This document shows, piece after piece, positions 27,838 to 40,300 of a stretch of DNA of 64,000 nucleotides. Location of the stretch: NCBI GenBank assembly GCA_946811695.1, contig OX328125.1, positions 108,111,715 through 108,175,714 on the forward strand. The letters are read 5' to 3'. This DNA is from Gonocerus acuteangulatus. Taxonomy: Eukaryota; Arthropoda; Insecta; Hemiptera; Coreidae. Numbering within the stretch: the stretch's first letter is position 1; every line of letters begins with the position of its first letter. The translations under genes and the position numbers were made by a program. The notes under the pieces were generated by a model. That model made no database searches, was not told where the DNA came from, and was given only the letters and a program-made list of their open reading frames with translations.

Positions 27838-30753
27838 GTACATATTTTTTTTCTGTTCTGTATTTCCCAAGTGCCTAGTAATGTAATTATTGTATTAATG
27901 TATTCCTCGTGATGTATTTCTTTTTATTTAAGTACATTTTCATTGCACTTAATTAATATGTTATTTAGTCCCATTTATGCCGCCATTATAAATATCAGTT
28001 TTCCCAGTTATTGCTGGCCTCTTCTCTCTTATATTAAAATTATTTCTTTACTACTCTACTCATTTAGTTGATATATTTTTAAATGTTACTCTGAAAAGCA
28101 TACACAACTTTTTATGAGAACAATGAAAGATAAATTTAACTTTAACTGCCATTTATGATGTCACAAATTCCATGAGTATTAATGTTAAAAATTAGGATGA
28201 ATTTTCATGGTTTTTACAGTACCAAGTTGGTTGGTTTTCAACACTCACTTCTTGTTTTTTTATATATTTGTAAACAATCCATTTTGAAACTTGTAAGTGT
28301 TATGAATCTATGATTGTAGACTATTTTCATTGAGGAAATGATTCCTCTTGCAATCAGAGCCAGAGAAGGTTGGAAGAGAAAGGGCGAATCACGGAATCCG
28401 GATTTTGGGAAATCGAAGTCAAAGTTCTGAAAGTGCTTCAGGATAGCAAGGGCGAATGTTTACTCTATAGAATGCTGGTTCATAAACCTGATTGAAAAAG
28501 TATGCAATTGACATTCAACGTTTTAATCATAATTTATATGAGTGATTTATGGGTAACAAAATGCTAGGAGGGGAGTTTCAGACCCGGGATTTGTCCTTGA
28601 AATCGGACATTGTATTTTTCATAGATGGTGGTGCTATTAACTTTAACTTGAAACTGTAAGAGAACTAAAGGCTAAGCGTCCAGTTATCTACGTCTTTCAG
28701 ACTCAGAAAATAAAATTTAAAAAAAGTCAATTTTTCAGATTCGTCCTTTCTCTTCCAAGGTCCTAATACGTATTTTTATTTATTCAATCATGGATCTAAA
28801 AGTGAAAGACATTAAGTCAACATTTTCTCGATTCTCCCCTGGGTGTTCAAGTTTTTAACTGATTAGGTAAAAATACCTTTCAATTAACCAAAAATACCAC
28901 AATGAGTAAACTTTAATATTTGGCCCCAGAAAAATCAAACTACTCAAAACTAGAAAATGTACTAAATGTGTTTCTTCTGTTAGCCGACAAAATATTACAG
29001 CCTTTAGGTCATATTCCTAATGGCTGTAAACATAAATTGTATTTAAAGTATTCAATTGTGTTTCAATTTTCTCAGGATCAGCTGCAGATTAAAATTCAAT
29101 TTATATCTATACTTGGGAGCAAACTACCTAACAAAATTGCTGGAATATTTTATTATTTTGTAAGCGGTATGTTGTTAGAATAGTTTATTGCAAATTGTAA
29201 TAATTGCCAATATGTAATAGAAGAAATTATTAGAGTTATGAATCCCCTTGGGAATTCTTAGCACACTTGTTATTTTCTTTGAAAGATCATGAAAAGTACG
29301 ATTATCCATCACAATGTGAACGTCCTATTATTCTTCAAGCTCACAAAATGATTTCCTTACTCTGTTTTTTTTTAGAGAACTTTAATCAATCATAGCTCAC
29401 CACGCTGTCCGTCACTCCTCACAAATATCTAGCACAATGTGTCCATATCATGAATACATTCATTAGTACAGAAATATTAATACAAACATACCATAAAATG
29501 GGGAGAAATTGGTACACTATACTGCTAGGATATTTTCATTTTACTGTTACCAAAGGTTCAAACATTGACAAAGAGTGCAAACAGACAAATATATACAGTA
29601 TATTCTCCCTCCCTCTCTCTCTCTCTACTCTGACGGTCTCCGAGAGGAATGAATGACGGATCTCGGAACTCGCTGAAACTAGACAGGCTCGAGGGTTCCT
29701 AGAAAACCTTCCCTTCCTAGCTTGCCAAACATTCGTTTGGTGATATTTCATTGAATGGAAATCAAAGAAGGCATATATGTTTTGTTTTAGAGGCAGGAAC
29801 TTGTATTTGTACAAGTCACCTGTGGCTGGAATGCCTGATTTTAGCCAGTCTAGTTCAAACATTCATCACGAGTGGAGTGAAAGTTATTGAACTAATTTTA
29901 ATAATATGTACCATTTAAATATACAATATTAAACATGGTAAATATTATTATATCCCCAAATAATAAGGGTTTTCAAATACATAAGTAACCGCTTTTAACT
30001 CAATTCTCTAATCTAACTGGTCTCCTGGCCCCGACAATGCCGGATTAGGGAGTCTACTGTATAAATAAATATTTAAAAAAAAAAATGAAAATATCCTAGC
30101 TTAGCTGTGTAGGTTTGTACCAATTTCACCACACTGTCTAAAGTGACCTCATTTTACGGTCGTCAGTTGCTGTAACATCACCATTTTACGGTCGTCAGTT
30201 GCTGTAACATCACCATTTTTGAAGGCTGCATTCATTACACAGTTGTACTATGAACCCGCTGGTATAGGGCAGCCTAAGGCACAGCGGGGGAAGAGAAGGA
30301 CAAAAAAAAAAAAGAAAAAAAGTTGTACTACGAACATGACATTTGATTTAGAAAGAGAGGTTGTCTGTTTTTATTATTTTTTGTTCCCGTTTCTTACACA
30401 CTTTACTTGCTTGTACCATTATAAAGGAAATAGACTTTTCTCATAAAAAGTCAATAGAAATTTAGACATTTTATTTAATCATTCGGTTTTCGGGTGGATT
30501 TCTCATCCTGTTTAGGTTCGTGTTGATTGCTAACATTGTCTCATTAATCATATATTAACTCATTTTATTCCACCACTCCTCTGAAACTCTAACTTTACCC
30601 AGTAACTTAATGAACTGAAATTTCAGCAGACAGAGGTTATTATTGGTTTACTTGAATTTTGACCCGTAAACGAGGTGTACGTATCATACAATAGTATATG
30701 ACAGTAGTTAAATGATTTGAAGTAATCACGTTGTATATTTATTTAAATTATTA
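27838..30753. other. Intergenic region downstream of SMARCE1
   Basis: Starts with the SMARCE1 3' UTR (several AT-rich stretches; no single poly(A) signal stands out). No exon-like translation. A short direct duplication, CCATTTTACGGTCGTCAGTT GCTGTAACAT, occurs at about 30151-30212. The open frames at 28920-30446 are unsupported. Confidence 0.5.
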
Positions 30754-32144
30754 CATATTTCATTCTATTATTAGATTAAGAAGATAAATGATAGAAAATC
30801 CTTTCTAGAGTGGATAATATTATAATTAATAGATTAGTATTTAAATTCTGAGACGATTTCTCTTAAGTATAGTACTGTGCCTTTATGCAAGTGTTCAAAA
30901 AGTTTATTCTCGTATATACAAAGCCCAGTATTAATTTAGTCTTTAAAAAATAAAAATACTTTCTATTAGGATCCTCTATTTGGGATTTAGGCTGTACAAG
31001 AAGAATAAATCAATATTTACAGCTTACTATAGGGCAAGAAGCAATTTAGCGAATACATATTAAAGAAATCGTAATTTGAATATCTCTAGTTTTTGGGTGG
31101 GATATAGCCTTTATTGAATGGCTATCAAAAAATCATTAAGATTTTACTGATCTAAGTTACTGATCTCTGTAAACATGTCTTACTATCCAGTAAACACGTT
31201 TTACCATCCAGTAAGCCCGTCTCACAATCCAGTAAGCACGTCTCACAATCCTGTAAACATGTCTTACAATCCGGTAAACACGTTTTACAATCCAGTAAGC
31301 CCATCTCACAATCCAGTAAGCACGTCTCACAATCCAGTAAACACGTCTCACAATCCTGTAAGCACACCTTACAATCCAGTAAACATGTCTCACAATCCTG
31401 TAAGCACGCCTTACAATCCGGTAAACACGTCTCACAATCCAGTAAACACGTCTTACAATCCGGTAAACACGTCTCACAATCCAGTAAACACGTCCCACAA
31501 TCCATTAAACACGTCTCACAATCCTGTAAACACGTCCCACAATCCAGTAAACACGTCTCACAATCCAGTAAACACGTCTCACAATCCGGTAAACATGTCT
31601 CACAATCCTGTAAGCACGCCTTACAATCCGGTAAACACGTCTCACAATCCAGTAAACACGTCTTACAATCCGGTAAACACGTCTCACAATCCAGTAAACA
31701 CGTCTTACAATCCAGTAAACACGTCCCACAATCCAGTAAACACGTCTCACAATCCAGTAAACACGTCCCACAATCCATTAAACACGTCTCACAATCCAGT
31801 AAACACGTCTCACAATCCGGTAAACACGTCTCACAATCCTGTAAGCACGTCTTACAATCCAGTAAACATGTCTCACAATCCAGTAAAATCAAGTCTCACA
31901 ATCCAATAAACACGTCTCACATTTATTTTGTTTATAGACATTAAAGAGTAATGATATCTTTTGCATTTCCATCCACTACTTACAGATTAAGCTGAAAGTC
32001 TTTAAAATTCTGAAATCATCATTCGTTTATTTTGTGTGTTAGAAACTAATTTTTACTTTGAATTTTTTTTGTTACAATTTTTCACAGGATTGTTGAAAAT
32101 GTTGCCCTGGTGCCTTAAGGACCAGTGTATGTATAGATTTAATT
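30754..32144. repeat. 1391-bp tandem duplication, copy 1
   Basis: Starts CATATTTCATTCTATTATTA and ends TGTATAGATTTAATT; the same sequence follows directly at 32145-33535. Unique flanks before the array and the array itself are nearly identical between copies, so the duplication is very recent or an assembly artefact. Confidence 0.95.
31168..31915. repeat. 21-bp minisatellite, copy 1
   Basis: About 35 units of AACACGTCTCACAATCCAGT A with variants (AGCACGCC, CCGGTA, CATTA). As 21 is a multiple of 3 and the unit has no stop in several frames, long meaningless open frames arise on both strands. Confidence 0.95.
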
Positions 32145-33535
32145 CATATTTCATTCTATTATTAGATTAAGAAGATAAATGATAGAAAATCCTTTCTAGA
32201 GTGGATAATATTATAATTAATAGATTAGTATTTAAATTCTGAGACGATTTCTCTTAAGTATAGTACTGTGCCTTTATGCAAGTGTTCAAAAAGTTTATTC
32301 TCGTATATACAAAGCCCAGTATTAATTTAGTCTTTAAAAAATAAAAATACTTTCTATTAGGATCCTCTATTTGGGATTTAGGCTGTACAAGAAGAATAAA
32401 TCAATATTTACAGCTTACTATAGGGCAAGAAGCAATTTAGCGAATACATATTAAAGAAATCGTAATTTGAATATCTCTAGTTTTTGGGTGGGATATAGCC
32501 TTTATTGAATGGCTATCAAAAAATCATTAAGATTTTACTGATCTAAGTTACTGATCTCTGTAAACATGTCTTACTATCCAGTAAACACGTTTTACCATCC
32601 AGTAAGCCCGTCTCACAATCCAGTAAGCACGTCTCACAATCCTGTAAACATGTCTTACAATCCGGTAAACACGTTTTACAATCCAGTAAGCCCATCTCAC
32701 AATCCAGTAAGCACGTCTCACAATCCAGTAAACACGTCTCACAATCCTGTAAGCACACCTTACAATCCAGTAAACATGTCTCACAATCCTGTAAGCACGC
32801 CTTACAATCCGGTAAACACGTCTCACAATCCAGTAAACACGTCTTACAATCCGGTAAACACGTCTCACAATCCAGTAAACACGTCCCACAATCCATTAAA
32901 CACGTCTCACAATCCTGTAAACACGTCCCACAATCCAGTAAACACGTCTCACAATCCAGTAAACACGTCTCACAATCCGGTAAACATGTCTCACAATCCT
33001 GTAAGCACGCCTTACAATCCGGTAAACACGTCTCACAATCCAGTAAACACGTCTTACAATCCGGTAAACACGTCTCACAATCCAGTAAACACGTCTCACA
33101 ATCCAGTAAACACGTCCCACAATCCATTAAACACGTCTCACAATCCTGTAAACACATCCCACAATCCAGTAAACACGTCTCACAATCCAGTAAACACGTC
33201 TCACAATCCGGTAAACACGTCTCACAATCCTGTAAGCACGTCTTACAATCCAGTAAACATGTCTCACAATCCAGTAAAATCAAGTCTCACAATCCAATAA
33301 ACACGTCTCACATTTATTTTGTTTATAGACATTAAAGAGTAATGATATCTTTTGCATTTCCATCCACTACTTACAGATTAAGCTGAAAGTCTTTAAAATT
33401 CTGAAATCATCATTCGTTTATTTTGTGTGTTAGAAACTAATTTTTACTTTGAATTTTTTTTGTTACAATTTTTCACAGGATTGTTGAAAATGTTGCCCTG
33501 GTGCCTTAAGGACCAGTGTATGTATAGATTTAATT
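32145..33535. repeat. 1391-bp tandem duplication, copy 2
   Basis: Directly follows copy 1 with an offset of exactly 1391. A few unit-level differences exist in the minisatellite, and none were noticed in the non-repetitive flanks. Confidence 0.95.
32559..33306. repeat. 21-bp minisatellite, copy 2
   Basis: The same array as 31168-31915 with a few substituted units, for example CACGTCTCAC in place of CACGTCTTAC near 33087 and CACATCC near 33152. Confidence 0.95.
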
Positions 33536-33922
33536 AGCTTGTGTGCCTTCATGAAGCATTTAATGCTTTCAATTCTGTTCCTCACAAGTAATAACAACAG
33601 TAAAACTATTTAGTGTACAAACTTTAAGAGATATTTCTATTTGTGGATATCTACAATAATTGTTTACTGTATCTAAAAGCTGCACTATAATTGTAATTTC
33701 TATGAATTCTTTGATTTTTTTAATATGTAATCTTCTAGATTCTTCATCTATTTTGTGTGAACTCTTTAAAGATGTATGACTATATGTAGAATTTGGAAGG
33801 CCATATTTTATACGACATCATTGTCTTAGTAAACCAATTTCTTTCAGCACTCGTGGAGCACTAAAGTGGAAAAGGGATCAAATATTACATTTATTATATA
33901 AGTAAGCGATACTTCAAATGTG

Positions 33923-33953
<31 letters not shown>

Positions 33954-34260
33954 TTTTCACATATTATAAGATGAATGTGTGGTTTTGTACAACCAAATTT
34001 ATCATGAGATCTGAATATATATTAAAGTTTTTCTGAAAAACACTCTCTCTGTATAATTTCTATTAGATCAGCTTGCTTTGTTAAGAGGAAGCCGATTGTG
34101 TGCAATATGTATTTTTTTTTATAAAAGAAGGTTAGGTGTGCAAAAACTCATTTTTTTTTTATGTTATCTAGTTTCAAAATGAAAAAAAGAACTCATGATC
34201 GGATGATGTTGATCCTACAGGGAACAGGGTTTTGGCGTTTCTAAAATCTTTAAAAAAATA
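33536..34260. other. Intergenic, AT-rich
   Basis: A (TA)n microsatellite at about 33923-33950; otherwise nothing recognised. Confidence 0.5.
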
Positions 34261-34271
34261 AAGAACATTTT

Positions 34272-34520
34272 GAAGGTGTTGATCATCAGGGGTTCGGTCA
34301 TGTGGACGAAGGAGAGGGAGAACTGTCCTGTTTCGTGCGGGCTTCACCTCAGAAATGTAGCCTCCATGAAACAGGACAGTTCTCCCTCTCCTCCATAGCC
34401 CTGAAGAAGGCTTATATATATATATCAAGCCAAAACGTTGGCAAAAATAAAACTCATTTTAGCTATAAAATGTAGTTTTTATTCAATCGCAAGACTGAAC
34501 CCCGATGATCAACACCGTCT
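34272..34520 (+). repeat. PLE-type terminal remnant with inverted arms
   Basis: Three nested signals. GGTGTTGATCATCAGGGGTT near 34275 is repeated inverted at about 34493-34517. A perfect 24-bp hairpin arm pair lies at 34311-34334 and 34368-34391. At 34401-34437, CTGAAGAAGGCTT...AAGCCAAAACG has the layout of a decayed PLE hammerhead. No coding sequence. Confidence 0.55.
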
Positions 34521-35734
34521 ATATCTCAACGATCGTATATATCTTCCCAATAAATAACATTTTAAATTCTTGAAGAAAAAGTGAGCTTTGCAGGACCTAA
34601 ATACTTTTGATATTCAGAATGCCTAAAGATAAATCTTTTCAATTTTATGAGCTACAAATTTGTAATTAAAATTAAATCTAACCACAGAGAGATAAACTTT
34701 AGTATTGGTTATTTAATTTCATATTTTAGACTGAAATAAAAACGTATGCTCAGGTTTTCTTTTAATATTATTCCTACCTTACTCTCAACAGGTCAATAAA
34801 AACATTTTGTTTATTTTTAAATGTTTTTTTATTTATTAATGTATCGGTTTGATTATTCAACCTTCATCAGGTGATGTAGAACCTTAATCTTTAGGCTGCA
34901 TAATACTCGTAGGACTAGATGGTACGGTGGAGCAGGATAGCCTAGCGCCTGGAGTGCCTCGTGTGCTGAATACTTTCCTCACACGATGTTTCATCGGAAG
35001 ATAATTCTCTTGTACTTTACATTCCACTTGTTCCAGGTGTTTCTCCAACAAAAACATTTTGGGATACATTATCAGAACCCTTATTGTCATCCGAAGAAAA
35101 CTCCGCTTCACTTTTGTGCACACCCACCAAAAGTTCTTACAATTTTTGAATAAATTTTCATAGAAATATTTACACACACAATTGTTCACTAGAAAAGCTC
35201 AAAATATACTCAAGAAATAAGCAGAGAAAATTCCAGGTAAAGAGAAACAACGATTTCGGCAGTAAAAAAAGGGAGGGAGCAGTTATAGGTACTGGTAGGC
35301 TTGATTAGTTGGGAGCTAAAGTGAAATCCTATGCCCACTATCGGCTTTGAAGGACACTGCAGCTTCTATAAACAGCCTACAGATGGCAATAGTAGAAGGA
35401 CTGATAAAATAGCTAGTAGCATCCAAGCGCAAAAGAAGCCGAACTGATATATCAGTCCGTAGCACCCGGGGCACTGCTCTCTCTGGACTGATATATTAGT
35501 CCGTATGAGCGTAAGGGATAAGGATCAGTTCCTCCTGATGCTAAATTGCCACTGATAAACTAATTTCAACTTAGACAATCATTCATCAATCCTTTTACCT
35601 CGTTACACATTCTGTGCATAGGGGGAATACACGGGTTCAAAAGAAAATCTAAGGTTATAAATTAATACACTGGAAAATTATTTTTTCCATAAAATAAGGA
35701 TTACAAAAATAAATGAGATAATAGTTGGAGAGCT
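34521..35734. other. Intergenic, no gene recognised
   Basis: The frame at 34884-35189 (minus) has no recognisable family. GACTGATATATCAGTCC-type palindromes occur at 35445-35505 (twice), suggesting repeat remnants. Confidence 0.4.
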
Positions 35735-35977
35735 GGCAACGCACTTTTCATGAAGTCTTTTATGCACCCTGAAATTTTTCTATAGTGTACCTCTTGAGTT
35801 GATAAGAAGGTAAGTATACAAGATAAGAAGGGACATACCTTTGAACACCAGGTAAACAATATTGCCCAAAAATAGTGTTTTATTCAGAAGCCAACTATTA
35901 TTAATGAAAAAAATTACAAATTAAGGCAATTTTAAAATTAATAATAAATAAGGCAGGCACTTTTAAGTGGGTTAAAA

Positions 35978-36012
<35 letters not shown>

Positions 36013-36662
36013 GACCTAGTTTTTATTTTTAATATTAAATGAAGTGCTTTATTCATGCTGCGATTTAAACAGCGTCTTCAATAAACATATTTGAAAATAA
36101 TTGCAAAAGGGCAGACACTTTTATGGGGTTTAATTATCAGGAAACATGAAAATAAATGTTGCCTATGATAGACTGCAATACACTGCGCATAACCGTTACG
36201 GTTACGTGCAGTGTATTGCAGTCTATCATAGGCAACATTTATGATGAGTGCATGAGACAACCGCACAGTGTTGGTTGTTTCCTGTGCTCTCATTGGTTCT
36301 TGCTCACACGATCTTGTACAGCTGTTCCGGTTTTAATGGCAGCGCGAATAAAACTCTCATTTAATATTAGAATAAAAACAATTAATTCCTTTTTTTTTTT
36401 TTTTTAGTTGTTATACCCCTTAAAAGTGTGCCATATTTAATATTCATTGTAAAATTGTCTTAATTTTACATTAAAGATAGTTGGCTTCTGAATAAAACTC
36501 TATTTTTGGGAAATATTTTTTTGTACCTTTCCCCTAGGCGCAGTACCTGGTGTTCCAAGGTATGTCCAGGAATACACATATATACCTTCTTATATATCCA
36601 AGATGTACATTATAGCAAAATTTCAAGATGCATAAAACACTTCATGAAAAGTGCGTTGCTGG
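35735..36662. repeat. Large palindromic (foldback) repeat
   Basis: The left arm (from AACGCACTTTTCATGAAGTC) is mirrored, with indels, by the right arm ending ACACTTCATGAAAAGTGCGTT at about 36656. Centre near 36197. The innermost arms 36153-36186 and 36208-36240 are essentially perfect (TGTTGCCTATGATAGACTGC...). Each arm contains a homopolymer A/T tract. No transposase. Open frames at 36078-36407 lie within the palindrome. Confidence 0.8.
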
Positions 36663-37277
36663 CTTTCGGACTATAAGAATACACCAAATAATTATTTTCT
36701 TGTAACTACAAAATCTGAAAGCCTGTAAGGAAACATTACTTAATCTTGTTGGAAGGAAAAGGCAAATTTAATAGAAAGATAAAGATGAAGAGGATTTATT
36801 AAAATAGTTGAAATCAAGTTTTGTTAACCATTTCCCTACCAAGAGAGGTGCACGGTGAAGGGTTCTCCAGAACGGGATACTAGCACACAGTCTCGGGCCC
36901 CCTGTACGGGATACTTTTGCCACTCGGTCACATATAAAATGTTAAAACTTCAGAAGCTAAAAGTGAACTAATTTTGCTAAAACAATCTGTTGGGAAAACT
37001 AACAGTAATTTGACAGGGTGAATGGGCTGAGAAGGTTGTACAAGTTGTAATTCGCCTGAAAAGCTCACATGACAAAAATCTTCATTCAAATACACTCTAG
37101 TAATAGGCAGGAAGTCCAAACATAAGAATGGTTTTCTTTTATTTACAACTGAATAACAATACGGTATTATAAAGATAATTAACATTTATGGAGTATCTCT
37201 TTAAACCTCACTCAATGACTTCCCAAACAGATTTGAGCTTTCCTTTCCATTCAAGTTGTGGCTGCTTTTGAACACTA
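36663..37277 (-). other. VPS51 3' flank
   Basis: Contains the likely 3' UTR and poly(A) signal of VPS51; the minus-strand open frame at 36928-37185 is unsupported. Confidence 0.5.
37138..37143 (-). terminator. VPS51 poly(A) signal (AATAAA)
   Basis: AATAAA on the minus strand, 135 bp after the stop codon at 37278-37280. Position and match fit a cleavage/polyadenylation signal, but the region is AT-rich. Confidence 0.5.
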
Positions 37278-37386
37278 TTAGCGTCTCTCACACAATACTT
37301 CCACTATACTCGGCACCATTGGTACAGGATTTAAACACCTCAGTCTTGCACTCTGAAGGATTTCTTCAAGCAGAGTCTGTACTAAA
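37278..37386 (-). CDS. VPS51: VPS51 exon 15, C-terminus and stop
   Basis: Codes [20 protein letters not shown] then [15 protein letters not shown] and TAA. Compare the family's C-terminal PVPMEPSVVEVICERG-like end. The acceptor is TTTCAG; it takes one base to complete the codon split with exon 14. Confidence 0.92.
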
Positions 37387-40300
37387 CTGAAACATACATA
37401 AACCATTATTTCCGAATGCGTACATTAAATAGTAAGCGAAACCTTGAAAGCTGCTTTGTCAGAGGGGGGATATCTTTTAATTTACTTCCCATCAGACTGA
37501 TTTTTTTTTTTTTTTTTTTACAATTAATCATTTGCTTTAATGTTTATAACATTGTAGGAATTTGCTTCATAACTCTTACAAAAACTAATGAGCACCATAT
37601 GGTGCTTGCAGTCATTGTAACAGGATGAATGGCTGCTCTGAAATCCAAACGGCTTTATCTTCTCAATCCTTTCCAGTACACTTTAAGGGCGAGAGAGAAC
37701 TCCAAGCAGGTAGTTACTAGTCGGGAGGGCAATGAAAAGCTAAATGGGCCTGAGCTCCATAAGGTGCTCGCCACCTCTGGGATGGGGTAGAGAGAGCACC
37801 GAACAGTGCTCTCATTACAGTCGTAAGGACTTGATGAGTACCATACGGTGCTCGCCGCATTGAATGTATTAATTAACAATTAGGAAGGTATAAATTCTAA
37901 ACTCAACCAGGTTAAAAAGGAATCGTGGCGTTTGAAATGGATGGCTGCAGTACCACAAGAGGGTCATACAAGCCCCTTTAATGGATGGCCGCAGTACCAC
38001 AAGAGGGTCATACAAGCCCCTTTAATGGATGGCCGCAGTACCACAAGAGGGTCATACAAGCCCCTTTAATGGATGGCCGCAGTACCACAAGAGGGTCATA
38101 CAAGCCCCTTTAATGGATGGCCGCAGTACCACAAGAGGGTCATACAAGCCCCTTTAATGCTCACTGTCCAAAAGCAATTTAACATTGACAACATTTACTG
38201 TTGTCCATCTAATGTTGCTGAATATTTATTGGTACTTCTGAAGTACTATTTTGAGAGTAAATTTGTCCCACCTCCCGTGGTATTTTAGACATATATGGGA
38301 AACGATCCTAATAACGATAGTTTAGAAATGGCAGCTCTTAACACACGAATTGAGAACTCATTAAAGCATTACATTATGTAATAATAAAATGTTTGCCATT
38401 AGCCCCACATTGAATACACCACTTCCTGTTGATCACCAAAGCTAAGGAACATTGGGCAAGGCTAGTAACTGAATGGGTGACCGTCCAAATCCAAGTGCTG
38501 TTGGTATCATAAAAGGGTGGCAGGCTATAGATAGCCTGGAGCTAATAGCTCAGTTGTTGATACACCAAAAAAAATAGGGTATTTTTGCAAAGACCCCATC
38601 CAGTTACTTTTAAGTGCTTGTAGTGATTTTAAACAGTGATTTAGTGCAGGCGCATAACTCATTAGCATTTCTATTGGCCTATTCCTATGGGCAATTCTAT
38701 TGGTCGTTTGTAGTAACCATTTTGTTTTCAAGGCAAGTCACTTGTATATTTGTATTTTTTAAGCAATTTCTTTTCATTGTTTGTTATTTGAGCTCATTGT
38801 GTTTTTTTTTTAACAGCGCATCGACAAATCTGGGCCATTAGCGCCGACATCCAGGGTGCAGCGACGAATTTTACCGAGCCGTGGGATAAAAAAATTCCTG
38901 CCGCTGGTGGAGATCGAACCCACCATCTCCCACTTATGAATCTAAGGCGCTAGCCACTAGACCACGGGAGAACCCTCATTGTGTTGTTTTTTTCCTTTGT
39001 GCTGTTCTTATTTCTGCTAGAAAAATGCATCTTTGGGATTTATATACAACTGAAAAATATGCTAAATTGCATTTCGGCCCATTTTCCACCGAAAAATCAG
39101 TGATCTATATTATCAACAAGTTGGATTGACTATAGTCTCCATATAACCTTGAGTGAGTGTAGCGAGCGGAAATGCATAGCAATTATGCCATTAACATAAG
39201 TACTACGGGTTTCCTCAAGGTTATATCGAAAATCTAGTCTGCCCAAATCTTTGATAATCCTGTCGCCATAATGGCAAACATTCAATTGACGCCTAATCAA
39301 AATAAGTATTTAAAATACCTGCAATCACTACTAAAAGTAACTGGATGTGGTCTTTGCAAAAATACCCGTTACTTTTAGTAGTGATTGCAGTGATTTTAAA
39401 TAATTATTTTGATTACTATATTTATATCATGTGGTTTCTAACTAACCCTTAGATAACCTGTATTTGTAAGGAAAGGCCGAAATGATCCACATCTCCGAAC
39501 GAGACCCACATCTCTAGCCTGCGTTGAAGCTAATACGTAAGTACCAAAATCACTACAGATACTTGAAAGTAAATGGATGAGTATTCGCAAAAAGAAATTA
39601 ATAAATGATTCAAAATAATCAGAAGAAGAAAGTACTTACTTTCTATCAGGCACGTAGTTCCAAAGGTGTGCTTGTAAGTAATGGATGTCGACTTGTATTT
39701 GTTGAAACCCAAAGTTATTAAATGTTTTCAAGCGTACAGATTCTAAATATGTCTGTAAGAATACAAACATTATTACACACAAAAGAAATTAGAAACATAA
39801 AGAATAAATCATCTTCTTACATTGGCAGATATTTCCTTGTTATTTTAGCTATCGATTGGATTACTATTCAAATCAATAGTTTCAACATATAAATAATATA
39901 ATAAAATTTACCTTTAAACTAATTTTTATGATTCCTGTGAGAATTGAAGTTTTTGTGAATTCGATAGGAGTGAATATTTCTATTTTATCAGAAAATAGTT
40001 TATGTAGATTGTGAGAGAACGAGCCTTGATCCGCCCAGGAGACTCCAGTACTTGAACTAGAAATAAAAAGTATAATAAAACACATTTAGTCATTCATTAA
40101 AAATATACAAATTTGAATATGTATTGTGTAATATTTTCACAGAAAAATTTTTTTCGCTGGCTCGTTTTATTTGCTGAATAGTAGAAAGTTTTGAACACTA
40201 CGTCCAGGTCTCGAAGCATCCTCCCCCCCAAACACTACTATATAAAAAATATATACTCATATATGAAAAATATAAACTATACTAGTCGACCCATGCGAAG

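Larger units (their letters stand above)
37387..39639. other. VPS51 intron 14
   Basis: Holds short palindromes such as GCACCATATGGTGC (about 37588), a 44-bp tandem repeat, a 5S rRNA-like pseudogene, a SINE and foldback repeats, listed separately. No coding. Confidence 0.6.

Noticed and set aside
31152..33300. Long open frames on both strands (244-246 residues) over the 21-bp repeats
   Set aside because: They arise from a stop-poor 21-bp tandem repeat; both strands and several frames are open and no domain or start context supports coding.
31168..33306. CRISPR-like regular repeats
   Set aside because: Units are contiguous with no unique spacers, and the genome is eukaryotic; these are minisatellites.
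34884..35189. 101-residue minus-strand frame as a candidate gene
   Set aside because: No recognisable domain, no splice partners, and repeat-like surroundings.
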